NCBI GenBank assembly: GCA_030447685.1
Contig: JAUJOK010000004.1
Coordinates: 1 to 64,000 of the forward strand
Length of the DNA stretch: 64,000 nucleotides
From: Armatimonadaceae bacterium
Lineage (GTDB): Bacteria > Armatimonadota > Armatimonadia > Armatimonadales > Armatimonadaceae
Reading direction: 5' to 3'
This document shows, piece by piece, positions 1 to 8,394 of the stretch. Below the pieces are notes generated by a model. That model saw only the letters and a program-made list of their open reading frames with translations, was not told where the DNA came from and searched no databases. Positions within the stretch are counted from its first letter, which is position 1. Each line of letters begins with the position of its first letter. The position numbers were made by a program, and so were the translations under genes.

Positions 1-163
1 GGGAGGAAGAAAAGAGCCAGAGCCGCCATTGTCGGATCAAATAGTCAAAGTGCATCATGGGGCTTTTCTTCCTGAAACAGCCCGTTCCTTCAGGGACGGG
101 GTCAATGGACGGGGCGCGGAGTATCGGTTGTCGTAACCCGCCGGTGTGGGTTACACTGGCTTC

Positions 164-829
164 ATGAATCAAACCGACAACGCCGCCGAGGCGGCGACCG
201 AGCATCTGGTCACGCTGCCTTATGATTTCGTGCCGGGAGGAGCGATCTTCGACTGTGACGGCACGCTGGCCGACACGATGCCGCTGCACTTCCGGGCCTG
301 GTCGGAGACGCTCGCGCCCACCGGCTGCCCTTTTCCCGAAGAACTTTTTTACGCCTGGGGCGGCGTCACCGCCCGCGAGATTGCGGTGCGGCTGAATGAA
401 AAGTACGGCTGCGCGCTGGACCCGGATGCCATCGCCCATGCCAAAGAAGAAACGTACCGTTTACTGATTCCGCAGGTCGGCCCCATCGCCGCCATTGTCG
501 CCGAGGTGCACCGTCTGCACGAGCGGCGCTGCCCCCTGGCCGTGGCGTCGGGGGGGATGGGCCTGGTGGTCGAGGAGACTTTACGGATACTGAACCTGCG
601 CGCCTTTTTTGAAACGGTGGTCGCCGCCGAAGACTACGAACAGGGCAAGCCCGCGCCGGATATTTTTCTGCTGGCGGCCCGGCGTCTGGGCGTGCCGGCG
701 GAAAGCTGCATCGTGTATGAGGACTCGCCCGCCGGTCTGCTCGCCGCCCATCGCGCCGGGATGCGCGCCGTGGACGTGCGTCCCTATTATGATGCCGGGC
801 AGGAACCGGCGGTATCTTCGGCGAAGTGA
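164..829 (+). CDS. HAD-superfamily hydrolase, beta-phosphoglucomutase-like
   Basis: A cytosolic phosphatase or phosphosugar mutase of the haloacid dehalogenase superfamily, about 221 residues. The four HAD motifs are visible: motif I DCDGT near residues 30-34 with the nucleophile and acid/base Asp pair, motif II VASGG with the Ser, the motif III Lys in QGKPAPD, and motif IV in VYEDSPAG. The cap between motifs I and II is the helical type of the beta-phosphoglucomutase/phosphoglycolate phosphatase branch. I chose ATG 164; an in-frame GTG at 146 would add six residues. The substrate cannot be read from the sequence. The oxidoreductase gene follows 60 bases downstream on the same strand. Confidence 0.85.
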   Translation: MNQTDNAAEAATEHLVTLPYDFVPGGAIFDCDGTLADTMPLHFRAWSETLAPTGCPFPEELFYAWGGVTAREIAVRLNEKYGCALDPDAIAHAKEETYRLLIPQVGPIAAIVAEVHRLHERRCPLAVASGGMGLVVEETLRILNLRAFFETVVAAEDYEQGKPAPDIFLLAARRLGVPAESCIVYEDSPAGLLAAHRAGMRAVDVRPYYDAGQEPAVSSAK

Positions 830-888
830 CCGAGCGGAGATAGTTGTGGGGAAGGCTCGCCCCCCGCGACATCGGGAAGGACAGGATT

Positions 889-2235
889 GTGGAAATAACA
901 CGCCGCCGCCTTCTTAAAATGACAGGAGAAGCAGCCGCAGCGGCGGGGCTTCTTGGCCGGAACAATGCATGGCCGCAGGAAGCGCCGCGTGCGCAGGATT
1001 CCAGAAAGGGACGTGCCGTGGGGGAAAACGATAAAATTGTCGTAGGCATAATTGGTGTCGGGAGTCGTGGTTACAACACCCATATAGATTGGTTCGGCAA
1101 GCACCCCGATGTCGAGATCGGAGCGGTCTGCGATGTGCACGCGCCCTATGTCGAGCGCGCTGTCGCCAAGACCGGGGGCAAGGCCAGAGGCTACCACGAT
1201 TTCCGCGACCTGCTGGCGCAGAAGGACATCGATGCCGTCGTTGTCTGCACGCCGCCGCAGTGGCACGCGATCATCTCCATCCTTGCCTGCCAGGCGGGGA
1301 AGGATGTCTACTGCGAGAAGCCGATGTCCCGCTTCCCCGCCGAGGCGCGGGCGATGGCTGAGGCCGCGAAGAAACACGGGCGGATTACCCAGGTGGGAAC
1401 CCAGATTCACGCCACGGAAAACTATCATAAGTGCGTCGATGTCGTCCGCTCCGGCGCGCTCGGTCAGATTACCGCCGTCCGTAATTTCTGCTCCATGAAC
1501 GATGATTCGGAAGGGTTGGGCATGCCGCCGGACACCGCCCCGCCGGAAGGTCTGGACTGGAACATGTGGCTCGGTCCCGCTCCCCAGGTGCCGTTCAATA
1601 TCGGGCGGTTCCGCGATGGAATGCACCGCTATTTCAAAGACTATGTGGATAGCTGGCTGCACGAACTGGGGCCGCACATCGTCGATCTGCCGTTCTGGGC
1701 GCTCGACCTGCCGCAGCCGACCGCCGTTTCCGCGTCCGGCGGGCGTTTCGCCACGAACAGCATCGCCGACGTGCCGGACACGATGGACGTGATCTGGGAG
1801 TGGCCGGATAAAATCATGACCTGGAGCCTGATGCAGGCGAGCAGTTTCCCGTTCGGGGTCGGCGGGCCGGGCAGCGGGCGCAAGCTGGGAATCGTCTTCC
1901 ATGGCAAGGACGCCACCCTGCTCGCCAACTACGGCCTGTGTCAGGTGCTGGACAAGCAAGGCAAGCCGGTGGAAGATAAAGCATATCCGGTCGCCGCGCC
2001 GCCCTCGCCGGGCCACGAGCGGGAGTTTCTGGATGCGGTCAAGTCGCGCAAACAGCCGTCCTGTTCGTTTGAGGCGCATCTGCCGCTTCATGTCGCGCTG
2101 AATCTGGCGCATACCGCTTTGCAAACCGGGCGCAAACTGCACTGGGATGCGGAGAAGTTCGAAGTGGTCGGGGACAAAGAAGCCAATCGCCTGATCACGC
2201 CGCAGTACCGCGCGCCGTGGAAACTGCCCACATAG
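889..2235 (+). CDS. Gfo/Idh/MocA oxidoreductase with twin-arginine signal
   Basis: A NAD(P)-dependent sugar or inositol type dehydrogenase of about 448 residues. The N-terminus has TRRRLLKMTGEAAAAAGLLG, a twin-arginine export signal, so the protein is predicted to fold with cofactor before export. The Rossmann motif GIIGVGSRG follows around residue 50, and the family EKP motif appears as CEKPMSRF. A GTG at 889 preceded by GGGAAGGA is the preferred start; the frame opens earlier, at 844, without a good ribosome site. Exported members are common in Armatimonadota, Planctomycetota and Verrucomicrobiota (family knowledge). The last 19 bases overlap the longest frame of the next gene, but not its chosen start at 2259. 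Confidence 0.9.
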   Translation: MEITRRRLLKMTGEAAAAAGLLGRNNAWPQEAPRAQDSRKGRAVGENDKIVVGIIGVGSRGYNTHIDWFGKHPDVEIGAVCDVHAPYVERAVAKTGGKARGYHDFRDLLAQKDIDAVVVCTPPQWHAIISILACQAGKDVYCEKPMSRFPAEARAMAEAAKKHGRITQVGTQIHATENYHKCVDVVRSGALGQITAVRNFCSMNDDSEGLGMPPDTAPPEGLDWNMWLGPAPQVPFNIGRFRDGMHRYFKDYVDSWLHELGPHIVDLPFWALDLPQPTAVSASGGRFATNSIADVPDTMDVIWEWPDKIMTWSLMQASSFPFGVGGPGSGRKLGIVFHGKDATLLANYGLCQVLDKQGKPVEDKAYPVAAPPSPGHEREFLDAVKSRKQPSCSFEAHLPLHVALNLAHTALQTGRKLHWDAEKFEVVGDKEANRLITPQYRAPWKLPT

Positions 2236-2258
2236 AACCGCGCAGGAAGCAATCCACC

Positions 2259-3923
2259 ATGAACCGGCTTATCCGTGTTATTTATGTTCTGCTGGCGGCA
2301 GCGGTGGTTAACAGCCGCATGAGCTTCGCCCAGGCGCCGTCCCCCCGCGCCGCGCCGCCCGAACCACAGCAGCAGAGACCCCGCTGGATGGTGACCGATC
2401 CCGCGCTTCAGGCCATCGTCACTGTCGAGGCCAAGGGCCGCCCCCTGCGGGTCATTCTTGCCGCTGTTTCCCGGCAGTGCGGCGCGGATCTGCGCGCTGC
2501 TCCGGAACTGGGCGAGTTCCGGGTTTCGCTCCACACTGGCGCGCAGCCGCTGGGAACCTTCATGGCGCGCCTTCAGGACCTTTTCGGCCACGGGCGGCTG
2601 CCGGGAAGCAGCAGCGTCTGGGAACGTCTTCAGGAAAAGAACCGCGCGCCACGCTACATCCTGCGTCCGACTCCCGCCGGGGTCCACGAAGAAGAGGCTC
2701 TGCGAAGCTATCCCCTGACCGCCGCTGCCCGCTGGCTTCGCGAACTGCGCGACTACGCCAACCTTCCCCCCCAGCGGCGCGCGGAGTTTCGAAGCAGCAA
2801 CCCGCTCGTTCATGAGTACCTGGCGCAGAACGAAAGCCTGACCGAGGGCATTCTGGGGCCGGTCGGCGAGGCGGTCGCGTCTCTGACGGATGAGCAATTG
2901 ACGGCGCTGGTGACGAAGGGCCGCGTGGAACTGCCGAACTTCTCCCCGTCGCCTGCCGCCGTCGCCCGGATGCGGCAGGCCACCCAGGAGCAGCCAGGAA
3001 AGGTATCCTTGCCCGAAAGCCGCGACAGCGCTGCCCTGCCCACCGGCGCGGTCCTGCGCTTCGGCTCCGATACCACCGAAGAGGGCGGCTATCGCGTCAC
3101 CCTTTCCTTCCGATCCGGCTTCCCCCGCTCCTATCCCCATGGTATCGCGCTGGACACGCTGGATGTGCTGTCGCGCCCGTGGGACGAGGACGCTCTGGAA
3201 GAGGCGCAGCAGCGGGAAGACCGACCGCCGATTGATCTCGACCGGACGCTGACTGCCCGCTCGGTTTCGCTGCCGGAAGCCCTGAACCTGCTTGCCCGCC
3301 AGGCCGGGATACCGATTTACGCCGAGATATTTCCGGAAAAGCCGCGCGCCCTGCGCTTCACGCGCGGCAAGCCCGAATACCTGCTTTCCCGCCTGTGCCA
3401 GGATTTCGGCTATGACTGGCGTCGGGTCGGCGGGGACTATCTGGTATGGAGCAAGCGGTGGGCAGAGGCGCGGGCCGCCGACGTGCCCCAGCCGCTGCTG
3501 GACCGGTGGACGAACGCCCGCAGAGTACGCGGGCGCTTCGCGCTTTCCGACCTGCTGGAAATGGTGCGCCTTTCCGACCGGCAGCTTTCCACGGTACAGA
3601 CGGTTCTGGGCATCAGCGGGCCACTGGCCCCGTTCAATGCCAATCCCCTGCGCCTGATCGGCACGCTCCCGCCCGCGCAGCGTCAGGCGGCTCTGACGCC
3701 CGCCGGGGCCAAACTCACAGTGGCCAATGACCAGCAGATGCAGCTTCTTCGCCGGGTATTCCGCCGTGATCAGATCGTCCTGCCGGTTCAGGTGCGGCTT
3801 CAGACCCTGCCCGAAGGCGTCGAAATACGTCTGGTGGACAAACGCGGGGCCGCCCCGCCCGGTTGGGCCTATCTCGGCGCAGAACCAAGCCAGGCGGAAC
3901 GGCGGCGGACTTCGGCCAGGTAG
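2259..3923 (+). CDS. Secreted protein with two STN-like segments, function unknown
   Basis: Not assigned to a characterised family. The 554-residue product begins with a signal peptide (MNRLIRVIYVLLAAAVVNSR, cleavage probably after FAQA). Two stretches, around residues 50-110 and 335-390, have the pattern of secretin/TonB short N-terminal (STN) domains: a conserved 'replace and repeat' segment, Leu-rich helix, then GxPI or GADL strand. No secretin pore domain or TonB plug follows. Start ATG 2259 is preceded by AGGAAG at suitable spacing. The gene is 24 bases after the exported oxidoreductase and may be cotranscribed with it. A role in binding a partner in the envelope is possible but is inference only. 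Confidence 0.6.
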   Translation: MNRLIRVIYVLLAAAVVNSRMSFAQAPSPRAAPPEPQQQRPRWMVTDPALQAIVTVEAKGRPLRVILAAVSRQCGADLRAAPELGEFRVSLHTGAQPLGTFMARLQDLFGHGRLPGSSSVWERLQEKNRAPRYILRPTPAGVHEEEALRSYPLTAAARWLRELRDYANLPPQRRAEFRSSNPLVHEYLAQNESLTEGILGPVGEAVASLTDEQLTALVTKGRVELPNFSPSPAAVARMRQATQEQPGKVSLPESRDSAALPTGAVLRFGSDTTEEGGYRVTLSFRSGFPRSYPHGIALDTLDVLSRPWDEDALEEAQQREDRPPIDLDRTLTARSVSLPEALNLLARQAGIPIYAEIFPEKPRALRFTRGKPEYLLSRLCQDFGYDWRRVGGDYLVWSKRWAEARAADVPQPLLDRWTNARRVRGRFALSDLLEMVRLSDRQLSTVQTVLGISGPLAPFNANPLRLIGTLPPAQRQAALTPAGAKLTVANDQQMQLLRRVFRRDQIVLPVQVRLQTLPEGVEIRLVDKRGAAPPGWAYLGAEPSQAERRRTSAR

Positions 3924-3967
3924 CGCGTTTCTTTACGCTAAATATCCCGTCAAGGAAAAAGACTGTT

Positions 3968-5344
3968 ATGCCCGAACCAGATACCACACTGCCGATTACC
4001 CTGGATGCCGCGCACCTGGCGCCCAATGTGACGCCGGAGATGGTGGCCGCGCAGACCGCGCGCCTGGCCGGAGCGCAGGAAACGCTGCGGAATGGCACGG
4101 GGGCCGGAGCCGATTTTCGCGGATGGCTCGACCCGACGGCGATGGTAGACGAGAAGACGCTCACCGACATCGAGGATATTGCCGCCGACCTGCGCGAAAA
4201 CTCTGATACTCTGGTCGTCATCGGTATCGGCGGGTCGTATCTGGGCGCGCGCGCGGTTATCGAGGCGCTGCAAACGGCACAAGGTGCGCCGCCGGTACTT
4301 TACGCCGGGCAGAACCTTTCCGCGCGCTACCATGCGGATCTGCTTCAGTCGTTGGAGGGGAAGCGGGTCGCGCTGAACGTCGTCTCCAAATCGGGCACGA
4401 CCACGGAACCGGCAGTGGCTTTCCGCCTTCTTCGCGCGCTGGTGGAGCGGCAGACAGTGGGCGCGGAAGAAGCAAAAAAGCGGATTGTCGCCACCACAGA
4501 TGCGAAGAAAGGGGCGCTGCGGACGTTCGCGGGCGAGCGCGGATATCGAACATTGCCTATCGCCGATGATGTGGGGGGACGCTATTCGGTGCTGTCGCCG
4601 GTGGGTCTGCTGCCTATAGCCTACGCGGGAATAGATATCCGCGCCCTGCGCGCCGGGGCGGCGGCCTGCGCGGAAGCGGCAGCGGAGCCGGACCCGCGAC
4701 GTAATCCGATCCTGTTTTACGCCGCTGCGCGCAACCTGCTGTACAGCCAGGGCTTTGCGGTGGAGATTCTGGCGTCGTTCGAGCCGCGCCTGCACTACCT
4801 GCTGGAGTGGTGGAAGCAGTTGTTCGGCGAATCCGAGGGCAAGGATCACATGGCCCTGTATCCCTCGTCCGCCGAATATACCACCGACCTGCATTCGCTG
4901 GGCCAGTACGTGCAGCAGGGCCGCCGTCATCTCGCGGAGACGTTTCTATGGGTGGAGGGCGCGGACGAGCCGCCGCTGCCCCTGCCGGAAGGCGACAATG
5001 CGGACGAATTGGGCTACTTGGCGGGCCGCCCGCTGACCGAGATCAACCAGGCGGCGTATCAGGCGACCGCGCTCGCCCACCGTGAAGGCGGCGTCCCGAA
5101 CCTGACACTGCGGCTGCCGCGCCTGGATGCCTTTACGCTGGGGTTCCTGCTGTACTTCTTCGAGCGCGCCTGCCCGATTTCCGGCTATCTGATGGGGGTG
5201 AACCCGTTCGACCAGCCCGGCGTCGAGGCGTACAAGAAGAATATGTTCGCGCTGCTGGAAAAGCCGGGCAATGCAAACGAAACGGCGCGCCTGCGGGAGG
5301 CCGTGAACCGGGTTCCCGCAGGCGCGCTCATCCGTTTCCCGTAG
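3968..5344 (+). CDS. pgi: Glucose-6-phosphate isomerase
   Basis: Interconverts glucose 6-phosphate and fructose 6-phosphate in the cytosol (glycolysis and gluconeogenesis). The product is about 458 residues, typical of the shorter bacterial form. Two SIS-type sugar-phosphate binding segments are seen: VIGIGGSYLGARAVIEAL and VVSKSGTTTEPAVAFRLL. The family signatures GRYSVLSPVGLLP and NPFDQPGVEAYKKNMFALL are intact. ATG 3968 is preceded by AAGGAA; the frame is open from 3863 but that part overlaps the previous gene. Its stop lies 6 bases from the stop of the convergent prepilin-like gene. Confidence 0.95.
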   Translation: MPEPDTTLPITLDAAHLAPNVTPEMVAAQTARLAGAQETLRNGTGAGADFRGWLDPTAMVDEKTLTDIEDIAADLRENSDTLVVIGIGGSYLGARAVIEALQTAQGAPPVLYAGQNLSARYHADLLQSLEGKRVALNVVSKSGTTTEPAVAFRLLRALVERQTVGAEEAKKRIVATTDAKKGALRTFAGERGYRTLPIADDVGGRYSVLSPVGLLPIAYAGIDIRALRAGAAACAEAAAEPDPRRNPILFYAAARNLLYSQGFAVEILASFEPRLHYLLEWWKQLFGESEGKDHMALYPSSAEYTTDLHSLGQYVQQGRRHLAETFLWVEGADEPPLPLPEGDNADELGYLAGRPLTEINQAAYQATALAHREGGVPNLTLRLPRLDAFTLGFLLYFFERACPISGYLMGVNPFDQPGVEAYKKNMFALLEKPGNANETARLREAVNRVPAGALIRFP

Positions 5345-5360
5345 CGCCACTTACGGCGCT
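5343..5360. terminator. Short hairpin between convergent pgi and pilus gene
   Basis: AGCGCC and GGCGCT pair around a six-base loop directly at the two facing stop codons. The stem is only six pairs and there is no T-run, so it is at best a weak bidirectional terminator. Confidence 0.3.
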
Positions 5361-6580
5361 GGCAGTTCCACCCAATCGACCACGCTGGGATTGCCGACGT
5401 ATCTGCCCATGCTGCTCGGGTAGCTCAAGGTAAAGCCGCCCCGGAGCGTGACGGTCGCGCCGGCCCCGCCCGCTTTCAACTGTCCGCTTACGGTAGCGCC
5501 TCCATAGCAGTCCATGCCGCCGTTGACCGCGTACAGCGTGGAGAAGGCGTTGCATTGCGCCTTTGCCGATATGCTGATTGCCGAAGTAAGATTCGTTGAC
5601 AATACCATCAGCGAGGCCCGACTTCCGGTATCACTGCCGGAGGTAGAGCTGCCGGAGGCTAAACTTGCATCGGAAGCGCTGGCCATAGTGAACGTACCGG
5701 CAACCACCAGAGTAACATCTGGGGAGATCACCAGTTTACCTCGTATCAAGACATTTCCGGTCACGTAGACCGTCCCGCTGCCGGTAATGGTCAGGGTTTC
5801 GCTGGGCTTGAGAGCAATGTCGCCGCTGATATACTCGGGCGCGGTAATCGTCCGGGTGGTTTCGATGAGGCCAGTAGTTGTTCCGCCTGCCGTGGCCTCG
5901 GAAATCCACTGCGTCTTCCAGGCGTTGATCTCGGTCTGCGTGGGGAACGGGATCGGGGCGGCATTTGCCTGCCCCTTGGGAAACAGCGGATCCGAGCACT
6001 TGACATTGGAAACGCTATCCACAGCGGACACGCGCCCATCCACGAAGTTATCCGGTGCCATCGTGACATCGTCATTAGCGCGCACATGGGCGTAGCCGCC
6101 ACCTTCCGGAGAGGTCTTTACCCGGGCCGCACTTGCCATGCTAACGTCGCCGTTGGAAAGGATGGCCGCGCGCGGGTCACCGGTGATATGGACGCGGGCA
6201 TAGACCTTAGAAGTCTGGCCGATGGGCGCGGTTCCCGGCGTCTGCCCGTCCGAAAAAATGTCCACCTCGTTGGGCGGGTAGTGTTTCGTGGTAACGGTAA
6301 AGGTGCCCGCCGTAGTTCCGTCGGCATTGGTAACGGTCGTCACTGCGCCCGTGACGTTGTAGGCGCTGTTGGCCCGCAGACGGTCCACCGTATCGTCCAC
6401 GCCTGCCTCGGCCAGCGACAGCGCGGACGCCCGTTCGCGGTTGGGAACCGACATGCGCGCGGCGGTGACGGAAAAGTTCGTCAGCGCCATCAGGGCCACC
6501 GCCACCACCAGCATCAGCACAAGCACGCTGGCGAGCGTCATCCCACCGTTGCGGCGCAAGCGTCTCTTCGGCGTCGTCAT
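5351..6580 (-). CDS. PilX-like pilus assembly protein with prepilin-like N-terminus
   Basis: A 409-residue envelope protein, last gene of a three-gene prepilin-like operon. After a basic leader (TTPKRRLRRNGG) comes the hydrophobic segment MTLASVLVLMLVVAVALMAL and then ASALSLAEAGVDDTVDRLR, the layout of PilX-type minor pilins. The Glu5 usual in major pilins is absent, as in PilX. The remainder is Ser/Thr/Gly-rich beta structure, including a run of alternating strand residues (residues ~270-330), which suggests an extended extracellular domain. Start ATG 6580 has AAGGGAAGAG upstream; the longer frame to 6736 overlaps the neighbour. Expression should depend on the riboswitch leader at 7.9-8.3 kb. 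Confidence 0.75.
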   Translation of the reverse strand: MTTPKRRLRRNGGMTLASVLVLMLVVAVALMALTNFSVTAARMSVPNRERASALSLAEAGVDDTVDRLRANSAYNVTGAVTTVTNADGTTAGTFTVTTKHYPPNEVDIFSDGQTPGTAPIGQTSKVYARVHITGDPRAAILSNGDVSMASAARVKTSPEGGGYAHVRANDDVTMAPDNFVDGRVSAVDSVSNVKCSDPLFPKGQANAAPIPFPTQTEINAWKTQWISEATAGGTTTGLIETTRTITAPEYISGDIALKPSETLTITGSGTVYVTGNVLIRGKLVISPDVTLVVAGTFTMASASDASLASGSSTSGSDTGSRASLMVLSTNLTSAISISAKAQCNAFSTLYAVNGGMDCYGGATVSGQLKAGGAGATVTLRGGFTLSYPSSMGRYVGNPSVVDWVELPAP

Positions 6581-6618
6581 CAGTTCTTCTCTTCCCTTCT
6601 CCACGATAAATCGCCTGC

Positions 6619-7434
6619 TCAGTCCGGCCAATTGCGTACCCGTCCGCTGCCGGTCAGCGTCACCGTCCGTGTCGCCAGCCCGGCCATATCGGAAAAGGTC
6701 AGCGTTACGTCCACGCGGCTGACCATGCCCAGCCACGCGCCGCCGCTCTGGTTATGGCTGACCGTGTAGACGCACTGCACGTCTACGCCGCTGGGGGGAG
6801 CCGGGCTGATGGAGACGGTTCCGGTCGGCGAGCTGGGAATATAGGTCACGGTCGCGGGTGCGCCATTCACATACGCCTTTACCGCCGACGTATCCGAAGG
6901 GCGCGCGTTGAGCACAAAGGTAGCTGTCCCGGTGCCCTCAAACCTGTCCCGCACATAATAAGTGAAGACGACGTCTTCCACATTTTTGGCGAGGACGAAG
7001 TCCTTGCGCACCGGGCGCTTCGAGCCGACGCCCACGACGGTAGTTTGAACCAGGGTTCTATTTGCGGAGTCATGCTCCAAGTTCACCAGGTCGAAGACGC
7101 CCGGCAGCAGTACCCGCGTACTGGCCGGATCGAAGCCGGGGGCGTGGATCGTGATCTGGTCGTCAGTGGTCTTAAACTTGTTTGCGCCGATGTCAATTCC
7201 GGCGATGATCTCGTCGCCGGAGCGTACCTCGCGCAGCACCTCGTCCATTGCCGTGCGCGCCTGAATACCCAGGTTGTTTTCCGTATTGCGCCGGTCGGTG
7301 GTGCGAGACGTCGCGCTCGTCAGCCCAAGCATCATCGTCGAAACCAGGCCCAGCACGAACAGACCGGCCAGCATATCGATCAGGGTGGCCCCGCAACGCG
7401 CCCTGTGGCGTGGGAAGGAACGGAGGTTTCTCAT
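6619..7434 (-). CDS. PilW-like minor pseudopilin
   Basis: Prepilin-type protein of 271 residues. The basic leader ends in Gly, followed by ATLIDMLAGLFVLGLVSTMML, which fits a prepilin peptidase site; the residue at mature position 5 is Asp, not the common Glu. Its size and middle position in the operon match PilW-like minor pilins. ATG 7434 overlaps the stop of the upstream gene by four bases (ATGA), so translation is probably coupled. The C-terminal part is a beta-rich domain without recognised motifs. It should be inserted in the inner membrane and contribute to a type IV pilus tip or a type II secretion pseudopilus. Confidence 0.75.
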   Translation of the reverse strand: MRNLRSFPRHRARCGATLIDMLAGLFVLGLVSTMMLGLTSATSRTTDRRNTENNLGIQARTAMDEVLREVRSGDEIIAGIDIGANKFKTTDDQITIHAPGFDPASTRVLLPGVFDLVNLEHDSANRTLVQTTVVGVGSKRPVRKDFVLAKNVEDVVFTYYVRDRFEGTGTATFVLNARPSDTSAVKAYVNGAPATVTYIPSSPTGTVSISPAPPSGVDVQCVYTVSHNQSGGAWLGMVSRVDVTLTFSDMAGLATRTVTLTGSGRVRNWPD

Positions 7435-7877
7435 TTCGTCACTCCTCCCGGAGCCATCAATGTCGTAACCGTCATGGTGCGCGGCTGCCGGTTCTGCCCG
7501 GCACGCCAGTTTATCGTTACCGAAACCCGCTTTACCGTATCGCGATAGGTCTGCACGGTCAGGGTTCCCGCGCCGCCGTTAAGCTGGGCAAGCTCCGGCA
7601 GCGTCAGCGCCTGGTTCGTCACGTTCGCCATCTGAGCGCCGCGCAGCGAGCGCATGTTTTCGATCTGCTGGCGCGCGATATTGTAGGCGATAGTTGACTG
7701 TTTCGCCCCGTCGGACACCGAGGAGGCGCTGACCATCAGCGATAAGCCGGACACGGTAATAAACGAAGCGACCATCATCCCGAGCATCGCTTCGAGAAGA
7801 ACGCCGCCGCGCCGCGCCCTGCGTCGCCGCGTAAAAGGATTGGGATGTACCGCACGGAACCACGGATTACGAAACAT
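7431..7877 (-). CDS. PilV/GspI-like pseudopilin, first gene of the operon
   Basis: A 148-residue prepilin-like protein. RRRARRGGVLLEAMLGMMVA shows the basic leader, the Gly cleavage position and a Glu at mature position 5 if cleavage falls between the two Gly residues. The hydrophobic helix continues through ASFITVSGLSLMV. The chosen start, ATG 7877, has AGGGGAAG about six bases upstream; the frame runs further to 7973 but that part lies inside the riboswitch. It is the first gene after two GEMM aptamers, so its translation is likely set by cyclic di-GMP. The four-base overlap with the next gene supports one operon. Confidence 0.75.
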   Translation of the reverse strand: MFRNPWFRAVHPNPFTRRRRARRGGVLLEAMLGMMVASFITVSGLSLMVSASSVSDGAKQSTIAYNIARQQIENMRSLRGAQMANVTNQALTLPELAQLNGGAGTLTVQTYRDTVKRVSVTINWRAGQNRQPRTMTVTTLMAPGGVTK

Positions 7878-7901
7878 TAATCTTCCCCTCGCATCGCAAC
7901 T

Positions 7902-7999
7902 TCGGCAACCCGGCTGCCCTACAAGAAAGGGTCTCGTCCCTTTCCTGCTTAGGCCCGTGGCTTTGCGTCTCACCCTTTCGCGATGGTTTGCCCGGTCGA
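7902..7999 (-). promoter_or_regulatory. Cyclic di-GMP-I (GEMM) riboswitch, promoter-distal aptamer of a tandem pair
   Basis: Read on the minus strand, this leader has the GEMM core in order: GGGCAAACC (7993-7985), a GAAA tetraloop hairpin (about 7982-7974), GACGCAAAGCC (7969-7959), ACGGGCCUAA, a variable hairpin, then CAGCCGGGUUGCC (to about 7903). The Gly-binding G corresponding to G20 of the Vc2 aptamer is G, which favours c-di-GMP over cGAMP (family knowledge). The aptamer ends about 13 bases before the ribosome site of the first prepilin gene and no intrinsic terminator is visible, so control at translation initiation is the likelier mode. Confidence 0.88.
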
Positions 8000-8160
8000 T
8001 TGCAAAGGATTCTTCGGGTCACACGGGTTAAATTTCGGGTGCCCGCCTGCCGTTCTTTAGGTAAAAACGCGTAAAAGCGGCAGCCTATCCGGCCCGACGA
8101 GGGGGAGCGAGGAGAAAGATGCGCCCGAAGCGGCGTGTTTGCGTCTTATTCCTCGTCGCC

Positions 8161-8325
8161 CTTTCGGCAGCCCGGCTGTCTTGGAGGCAGTTGAGGGTTG
8201 AGGGATGAGGGTTGAGCGTAAAGAAGTTTCGTTCTTCACTCTCAACTCTCAACGTTCAACTCTCAACCGCTCCAAAACCCGTCGGCTTTGCGCCCCTGCC
8301 GTGAAGCAGGTTTACCTTTGTCGGG
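8161..8325 (-). promoter_or_regulatory. Second GEMM (cyclic di-GMP-I-like) aptamer with an enlarged arm
   Basis: On the minus strand: ACAAAGGUAAACC (around 8320-8309), a hairpin UGC-UUCACG-GCA instead of a GNRA loop, GGCGCAAAGCCGACGGG (8294-8278), then UUUUGGAG...CUCCAAGACAGCCGGGCUGCCG (down to 8165). The spacing matches GEMM, but between UUGGAG and CUCCAA lies an insert of about 85 bases made of two facing sets of TTGAGAG/TTGAGGG repeats that can form a long extra arm. The usual C in GGCAAACC is U here. It sits about 160 bases upstream of the other aptamer in the same leader. Confidence 0.72.
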
Positions 8326-8394
8326 GGCGGATGAAGGAAGGGAATGCAGGAACTGTGCCAGGGAAAGCAGGCGAGCAGGCGAGCAGGCGGGCGG

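Noticed and set aside
787-2142. 451-codon open frame on the minus strand
   Set aside because: It lies fully antisense to the Gfo/Idh/MocA gene and has no family motif; high GC makes long shadow frames common here.
8185-8270. TTGAGAG-type repeats as a CRISPR or satellite array
   Set aside because: Units are short, irregular and arranged as facing halves of one hairpin within the riboswitch arm; there are no spacers.
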